Assembly (NCBI GenBank): GCA_018873245.2
Contig: JAEMBT020000009.1
Span: 1,752,001 to 1,816,000, forward strand
DNA length: 64,000 nt
Direction: 5' to 3'
From: Archegozetes longisetosus
Lineage: Eukaryota; Arthropoda; Arachnida; Sarcoptiformes; Trhypochthoniidae
Part shown: piece by piece, positions 58,624-64,000 of the stretch
Numbering within the stretch: position 1 is the stretch's first letter
Layout of the letters: every line of letters begins with the position of its first letter
Translations under genes and position numbers: made by a program
Notes under the pieces: generated by a model
What the model saw: the letters and a program-made list of their open reading frames with translations, nothing else
Told to the model about the DNA's origin: nothing
Database searches by the model: none

Positions 58624-59289
58624 ATGATTTCTGATATTTTAAATATTGTTTTGTTACTGCTTATTTTGCCATTTAGCAGCAACTCATCAGGGCCCTCAAA
58701 AGGTGACGACTGGACAAAAACTTTGTACTTTACCCCCGACGCTAAAAATCCGGACTCTTCTCCTACCGAGGTATCGGATAATGATCTAAAGAGTCACTTC
58801 GCCGAAGTTAATGGAACTGAAGAGGATATAGTGCGAGTAGATATTTTCAAGAGCAACCTGATGTCCTACATGCCGAAGTTGTGTGGAGCCTGGCATGAAT
58901 TTATAGTGGTAGAGTCAGAAAGTTGGTACTGGTCGTTTGAGAAAGATTCGAAAGGTATTCGCGTCCAGCGTGGGAAAACTTTAGAATCTGTGAAAGAATA
59001 TTATCGTGGGGAGAAGCGGACCGGAACTGTCAAGCCGGAAGGAAGGGATTTTCAGCTAGGTAAAGGGGATAAGATCCAAGATATTTTTATTTGGATTTAT
59101 AGAAAAGATTATCTAAATCAGAGTTATCACCTCACGAAATCGAATTGTCATTACTTCGCGTCTTTGTTGTTTGAAGCAATTGCACGTCAAGAGGGTAGAC
59201 CTCTAGGAAATTGTCATTATCAGCTATCCCAATTTATTGTACAAAGTTATTATCTACAATTTCAATTTAATAAAAAAGCAATATGGTAA
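58624..59289 (+). CDS. Secreted protein with permuted papain-like His...Cys layout
   Basis: An intact, intronless 221-aa frame. I start at 58624 because upstream in-frame sequence has no ATG and a signal peptide follows at once (ISDILNIVLLLLILPFSS). The mature part holds WHEFIVVESESWYWSFEKD, then IRVQRGKTLESVKEYY and, near the end, YHLTKSNCHYFASLLFEAI. An early His after a hydrophobic strand and a late N-C-x-x-F motif is the order of circularly permuted papain-fold enzymes (LRAT, PPPDE/DeSI). That link is by motif only. G+C is higher than in neighbouring DNA. No paralogue is in the window. It could be a salivary or gut secretory protein; function unknown. Confidence 0.65.
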   Translation: MISDILNIVLLLLILPFSSNSSGPSKGDDWTKTLYFTPDAKNPDSSPTEVSDNDLKSHFAEVNGTEEDIVRVDIFKSNLMSYMPKLCGAWHEFIVVESESWYWSFEKDSKGIRVQRGKTLESVKEYYRGEKRTGTVKPEGRDFQLGKGDKIQDIFIWIYRKDYLNQSYHLTKSNCHYFASLLFEAIARQEGRPLGNCHYQLSQFIVQSYYLQFQFNKKAIW

Positions 59290-59485
59290 TTCGAATATGG
59301 AAAAGAACTTGATAATTTATTAATAACTTAATGTAACAATTTGATACTTTCGAAAATTATAAGATTTAAATACTTTCAATACCGGAAAAATAAAATAAAT
59401 AAGTTAATGTGTTGATAATTATTTTTTAATAATTTCTCAATAATTTCTTGATTTCTGAAATTAGAATATTTATATATTTTATAAA

Positions 59486-59701
59486 CTATATTTTTTTCTG
59501 TAATGCAATAAAAAATTGTTTAATTGTAGTTTTCATATTTTCATTCAAAGATTTTATATTATCTATTGCATTTATAATTGTTTCTAGATTAGTATCATCA
59601 TTCTGTATCATTTCTTTTAATTCTGGAACACTTGATATAATATTTTCAATACCTTCTAATTCATCATTAGATGGTATAAATCTTTTTATTTGACTATTCA
59701 T
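59486..59701 (-). CDS. Small hypothetical protein, 71 aa
   Basis: A minus frame from ATG at 59701 encodes an acidic, helix-prone peptide (DELEGIENIISSVPELKEM, then NLETIINAIDNIKSLNEN) ending KKI. The amphipathic pattern resembles a short coiled coil. It has no signal peptide, homologue or paralogue that I recognise, and it could be one exon of a larger gene or chance. Confidence 0.3.
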   Translation of the reverse strand: MNSQIKRFIPSNDELEGIENIISSVPELKEMIQNDDTNLETIINAIDNIKSLNENMKTTIKQFFIALQKKI

Positions 59702-59734
59702 TTATAATATCAAAAATAATTCAATAATTTTGTG

Positions 59735-59790
59735 ATTCAGTAATTTAATGAAATTATATATAAAATTATTTTTTTATTAAATTACTGAAT
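59735..59790. repeat. Hairpin with perfect 15-bp arms
   Basis: ATTCAGTAATTTAAT and ATTAAATTACTGAAT surround a 26-bp AT-rich loop. It is followed by several ATTACT(A/G)AAT-like repeats to about 59845. Confidence 0.6.
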
Positions 59791-59846
59791 GACTAAAATA
59801 CTGAATAATTAAATTACTAAAATACTATATTACTATATTACTAAAT

Positions 59847-59945
59847 TGGGTGAATCCGGGCTAATGGGTCTAAGGGGGTTTTTGAACTCCCACCCCGAAT
59901 GTGATACATCATTGGATTCAGTTCTTTGAGCTGAACATATTGTGA
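59847..59945. repeat. Single outer arm of the FB3 foldback family
   Basis: GGGTGAATCCGGGCTAATGG and the following ATCATTGGATTCAG match the arms of the element at 21975-22463. The partner arm was not found nearby, so it is a solo or truncated end. Confidence 0.6.
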
Positions 59946-60782
59946 ATAGAAAAATATTTAGTTTGTTTTCTTCGTTATAAGAATTAGATATTAATCTATT
60001 TTTGATATGATAAAAATAAAGTAATTGTAGAAATTGTAGTTACATCTTTTAGGTGTCCTAAGTTTTTAGTTACAGTACAGGTAAATTTCCAATTGACTAT
60101 GTATTGTTTACCTAAATTACAAGTATTTTGATGTAAGACTAATTTTTTCAATTGAGCTAAATATAATAAGTTTAGGACATCAAAAAGAGTATAAAAGCAG
60201 AGATGATTTCTTATTAAGAACAGACTTATTTCTTACTTGGTACTGTAAAGTATGTAAGAAATCCCTCTTACTTTGTACTGTATGGTATGTAAGAAAAGTA
60301 ATAGTGAATAACTACTATTTTATCGTTATATATTATAATAAAAGTAATATTAAAAGTAAGTTATAACTTAATTCTCTACTAAAGCACATTCTATCGAGTC
60401 CTATTAGACTCTCTGATAGAATTATAAGTAACAACGGATTGGGATCTTACATTGAGGCCCCCCGATTCCAATTCGTACAACTTGGACACACACATGAAAG
60501 ACTACAAAAAACATTTAGATCAGGTCTTTCGTGTATAGATGATCCCTCGTCACAGAAATAAATGTGACAATATTGATACCTCAGCTGGCCAATTATGTCC
60601 AGTGGTTCCTGAGATATATCCGAACCGAACGATATCGTTCGCTCTCCTTCACTACTACAGCTCGAACACCCAAATCTTTCAAGTCTATACACATGAGAGG
60701 AGTTCCCATGTCGTTTTGCTAACTTTTCAAGTTTTCATCAAACTCTAAAACCCGGAAAAATTAATATAATGCAAAGTGAAAC
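59946..60782. other. Unassigned region with a GC-richer block
   Basis: A near-direct duplication (TACTGTAAAGTATGTAAGAAA / TACTGTATGGTATGTAAGAAA) lies at about 60240-60297. About 60430-60740 is less AT-rich and has 70-80-aa ORFs on both strands, none convincing. It could be part of an LTR retrotransposon leader, but no second LTR, primer site or gag frame was identified. Confidence 0.3.
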
Positions 60783-61090
60783 CTACTTTTTCCTTCTATG
60801 AACAAGAAGTGAAGAAGTATAGCGCTTTACCTACTTACATAAGCAATTTGACGACATTAACGTACAGAAATTAACGACATTATCGATCCGTCTCTATTCT
60901 CGACTCATGTAGAACCAATCACAAAGCAGAGAATCGTTTTATTATCGTTAATATCGTCAAATTGTCTATATAAGTAGGTACAGCTTCGCGCGCGACTTTT
61001 TCACTCCTTGTCCATAGAAGGAGAAGGTAGAAGGAGTTCTACCTTAGCAGAGGACTGACGCGGAGTGAAGAGATATAGTGTATATTGCAT
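60783..61090. repeat. Large palindrome, copy 1
   Basis: The left arm (about 60783-60865, degenerate) and right arm (about 60945-61030) are inverted, sharing the TTTGACGA-ATTAACG core with TACATAAG/TATATAAG steps and the sequence around GCGCGCGAC and ACTCCTTGTCCATAGAAGG. The right end runs on through GACGCGGAGTGAAGAGATAT. It matches the palindrome at 62411-62803. Confidence 0.65.
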
Positions 61091-62410
61091 AATGTATGTT
61101 ATATAATGATAGAGATCATTGAATCCAACTTAATTCTCAGTTCGTCTCTAAATGAAACTTACAAGTATGAAACAAACTGAATCGATATGTTTTACGCTCT
61201 TTTAGACAAATAGAATGTCTAGAAATTGAAATTCATAGGCGTTCTTTAAGTTCGCTTAATTCATTTTAATTTCGACTAATTCTCTATGTGTAAAACATAC
61301 AAGTTTTAGAAAAAAAATTGAAACAAAATGTTTTGTGCTCTTTTAGACAAGTAGCATGCATAAAAATAAAAATCCATAGATATTCCTTAAGTTGGGATCG
61401 ATTAAATTTATTTTAAAACTATTTATGCATAAGTGAGACATACAAATTTTGAATCGAATCGAAAGAAAAATTTCGATTCGAAGACTGAACTAAATTTTGC
61501 CCAAAGATTCACAAGCGATAGTACCAATAATATCGAACGTATATGAATATAGTGCATTGTCCAGGATCAATATTTTCTGAAAATGGTAACTTATTGTGAA
61601 AACTGAAACATGAGAAATACTACTGTTGATATCGATGCTATGGTTTGTGCAGGAATAGTTAAAATTTGTTTTAAACGTCGACTAGAAAATAATTTATTTG
61701 ATTCGTTTGAAGTAAAAATTTGTAGACCTCATTGAGATATAAGTTTAAAAAATGAATTCTCCAGATGCCGACTGAATTGTCTAAGAATTTTGGCTAGGTA
61801 AATCCCTAGAGAAGTAAAAATGTTTCCCTTCGACTTTTTCAATTTATAAACCGCATAAAAGACGAATAAATTTAAAACGTTTGATTCCTACAATCTAGAT
61901 TAATGAAATTATTTATATACATATATATAATATTCTCTCTATACTACTATGAACTGACGATAGTATAGATAGTCGCCTAACTCAGATTTACCTTTGTCAA
62001 GCTCGTAAAATTTCAATTTCCCTCGATCGAATTTGTTTCAAAACTTGTAAACTAAATAAAGAGCAAAAAAAAGTTTAAAATAATCTTGGTTCCTACAATC
62101 CTGGTTCATAAAATTATATATACATCATACACACATATATATATATTGTACAATATGCATTATGCATGAATACATAAATCTCTACATTCTGCGTCGCCCT
62201 TTCTCTCTTCTACAATTAACTGACAATAGTATAGACATTCACTATGCTCAGAGTTATCTTTTTCAAACACAAAGTTTCACTCGAAAAAAATATTTCCCTC
62301 GATCGAATTTGTTTAAAAACTTGCAAACTACATAAAGAGACGAATAGGTTCAAGATAAAATTGAATTCTATAAATCCATTCATTATATATATTATATATT
62401 ACGCAATATA
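61091..62410. repeat. AT-rich repeat array between the two palindromes
   Basis: CCCTCGATCGAATTTGTTT occurs at about 62020 and 62296 (about 276 bp apart). It is followed each time by AAACTTG(T/C)AAACTA(A/C)ATAAAG and an ATATAT run. Related units precede at 61.83 and 61.27-61.34 kb (CTCTTTTAGACAA twice). No gene was seen. Confidence 0.5.
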
Positions 62411-62803
62411 TATTATATCTCTTCACTCCGCGTCGGCCTTCTGCTAAGGTAGAACTCCTTCTACCTTCTCCTATGGACAAGGAGTGAAAGAGTCGCGCGC
62501 GAAGCTATACCTGCTAATATAGGCAGTTTGACGATATTAACGTGACCATGTGAACGATAATTTTGTAATAGAACGATTCTCTGCTTTGTGATTGGTTCAA
62601 CGTCATTCGAGAATTGAGATAAATCGATATTATCGTTATCTTGTGCACGTAGTTATTGTTAACTTATAGACGTAAATATCGTTAAACTGCCTATATAAGC
62701 AGGTATAGCTTTGCGCGCGACTCTTTCACTCCTTGTCCATAGAAGGTAGAAGGAGTTCTACCTCAGCAGAAGACTGACGCGGAGGGAAGAGATATAATGT
62801 GTA
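62411..62803. repeat. Large palindrome, copy 2, with TATA-like steps
   Basis: Arms 62411-62545 and 62665-62803 mirror each other: CTCCGCGTC at the outside, AGGTAGAACTCCTTCTACC, ACAAGGAGTGAAAGAGTCGC, then GGCAGTTTGACGATATTAAC near the middle. TATATAAGCAGGTATAGC on the right arm and its decayed mirror on the left resemble opposed TATA elements. The sequence outside both arms is also related (GAGATATAAT, then a CAAGTTTTAAA and TCGATCGA word). ORFs here are incidental. Confidence 0.65.
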
Positions 62804-63507
62804 TGGCATAATATATATTATATAATATATAAAATAATATATCGTACACTGAAATCTCAGAAGCCAATTGTTTTCATTCGCTTTATGGAGTCTACAAGTT
62901 TTAAATTCGATCGAAGGAAACCAGAATTCATTCACAGACAAGCAAGTCGGTGTTTAATGCGGCCTCCAAATCTTCATATTGACGAAAAAAAGAATTATTT
63001 CTAGCTTGAAATCAATTTTGCCTTCCTACTCCATGCCATAGTATCGAACGTGCCGACAATTTTAAATATATATTGTATCAGTCTGCATAATAAGTTCCTT
63101 ATTTTATAATTTCATTATAACTTGATCCAATGATCCTGGTTAGTGTTTTTGTTATAGGACTAATCTTAAAATATATTAAAATTAAATATATTGAGTTGAA
63201 CCTGACCTAAAAGTCAGTTCACAACTATTCAACTAAAGTTGAGTCACTTTTTGTACTTTTGAAACTCTTGCTTTGAGTTGACATATTTTGTTATATATAT
63301 AAGATTTGTACAAATTAAGTTTTGGATACGAGAACTGGACATTTCTCAGTTAAGATTTGGGCCCTTTTCATAACGAGACTCGTATTCATCGTCAATACTC
63401 TAGGGTATAAGGATTATAACATACACGACAGAAAAGTAAAGATTTCTCATTCACACTGATATACAAAATATATTGAACATTAGAACTCTGTTTTCGATCT
63501 TTTATTT
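62804..63507. other. Right flank of palindrome 2
   Basis: Continues the palindrome-flank repeat to about 62940 (TTCGATCGAAGGAAACC inverted relative to the array), then ordinary AT-rich DNA. No gene was seen. Confidence 0.4.
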
Positions 63508-64000
63508 TCATTTAGACCTAAACTTTTTAATTTTTATTTTTACATTCAGTCTGCATACAAAAACAGTTTTCTGTACATAAGTTATTATTTTTTTACAAGA
63601 ACATAATCTTATACATTTTCCTTTACACTCACAATAAGTGGCTGTTCTATCAATAACTATATCTCGAGCTCGATTTTTACTCTTTGAAACTGAAATATCT
63701 TCATTAGAATGAGTTATTGAATCATAAAATGTAACATTTTCAGGGATTACCACATATTTTAGAAGATGCTTCACATCATCGAATTTAGTCTTTTTAATGG
63801 CTAGAAAGTTATTATAAGCATATTTTAGATTTTGAAGGTCAAATTTATCTACAAAAATATTAGATTTTAATAAATTGATGTTCATATTAAAAGAGTCAGA
63901 TTGAAGTTCAATTTTCGCAAAAATGCCATCTCTATTAAACTTAATTTTTCTTATATTTGACAACTTATCAACACTTTTGACCAAAAAGTTCTCAAAAAAG
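63508..64000 (-). pseudogene. Partial gene with cysteine-rich CXC motif, frameshifted
   Basis: The minus frame is open from the window edge for about 160 residues (SVDKLSNIRKIKF ... LLKYVVIPENVTFYDSI) and ends in a Cys cluster, CECKGKCIRLCSCKK. Directly after that, a run of seven A (63588-63594 on the plus strand) is one base short. The next frame continues the pattern (LCTENCFCMQTEC) to a TAA at 63527-63529. Together this gives the C-x-C ... C-x3-C-x-C spacing of tesmin/TSO1- or transposon-type CXC domains that bind DNA. The 5' part lies outside the window. It is a pseudogene or a sequencing slip in a homopolymer. Confidence 0.5.

Noticed and set aside
60230-60430. Possible LTR end
   Set aside because: No second LTR, primer-binding site, or gag/pol frame could be found, so I did not call a retrotransposon.
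60447-60748. 81-aa minus and 69-aa plus ORFs
   Set aside because: They overlap on opposite strands in a GC-richer patch and neither has a recognisable domain or supporting copy.
62244-62941. 67-aa plus and 71-aa minus ORFs
   Set aside because: Mirror images of each other across the large palindrome.

Overview
This is a strongly AT-rich, gene-poor stretch of a nuclear arthropod genome with spliceosomal introns, several of them only about 40-85 nt. I infer an arthropod because the two best-preserved gene types are ionotropic receptors (IRs, the chemosensory branch of the glutamate-receptor family found in protostomes) and ABC transporters of the H subfamily (ABCH, largely an arthropod family). 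A mite or other chelicerate is a reasonable guess, because ABCH genes are strongly expanded there, but the window does not prove it.

The core (about 2.8-55 kb) is a segmental duplication. Its unit is an IR gene on the minus strand, a long non-coding spacer, and a divergently transcribed ABCH gene on the plus strand. IR1 (3.1-4.8 kb) has the spacer but no ABCH gene. IR2 (11.8-13.4 kb, a frameshifted pseudogene) is followed by ABCH1 (20.4-27.1 kb). IR3 (32.0-33.7 kb) is followed by ABCH2 (40.4-48.7 kb). IR4 (51.8-53.5 kb) is followed by a shortened spacer. The spacers align between units, so insertions present in one copy and absent in another reveal individual mobile elements. The clearest is a 2.7-kb hAT-like element in ABCH2 intron 1, with an 8-bp target duplication and an intact empty site in ABCH1. 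Many foldback elements (MITEs), two Tc1/mariner remnants and a BED-zinc-finger transposase remnant lie between the genes.

The right end (55-64 kb) is different. It holds a tandem array with a TACGAGCTCGTA-type core and a broken copy of a lysine-rich gene whose better copy is at 15.5-16.2 kb. Next is an intact intronless gene for a secreted protein with a His...Cys layout like permuted papain-fold enzymes. Two large palindromes and an AT-rich repeat array follow, and then a partial gene with a cysteine-rich CXC motif broken by a one-base slip.

Functionally, the IRs would be membrane chemoreceptor subunits and the ABCH proteins ATP-driven lipid or xenobiotic exporters. The sequence does not show that the paired genes work together. 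The pairing is best explained as one duplicated block. Exon boundaries are my reading of splice consensus and cross-copy alignment by eye.
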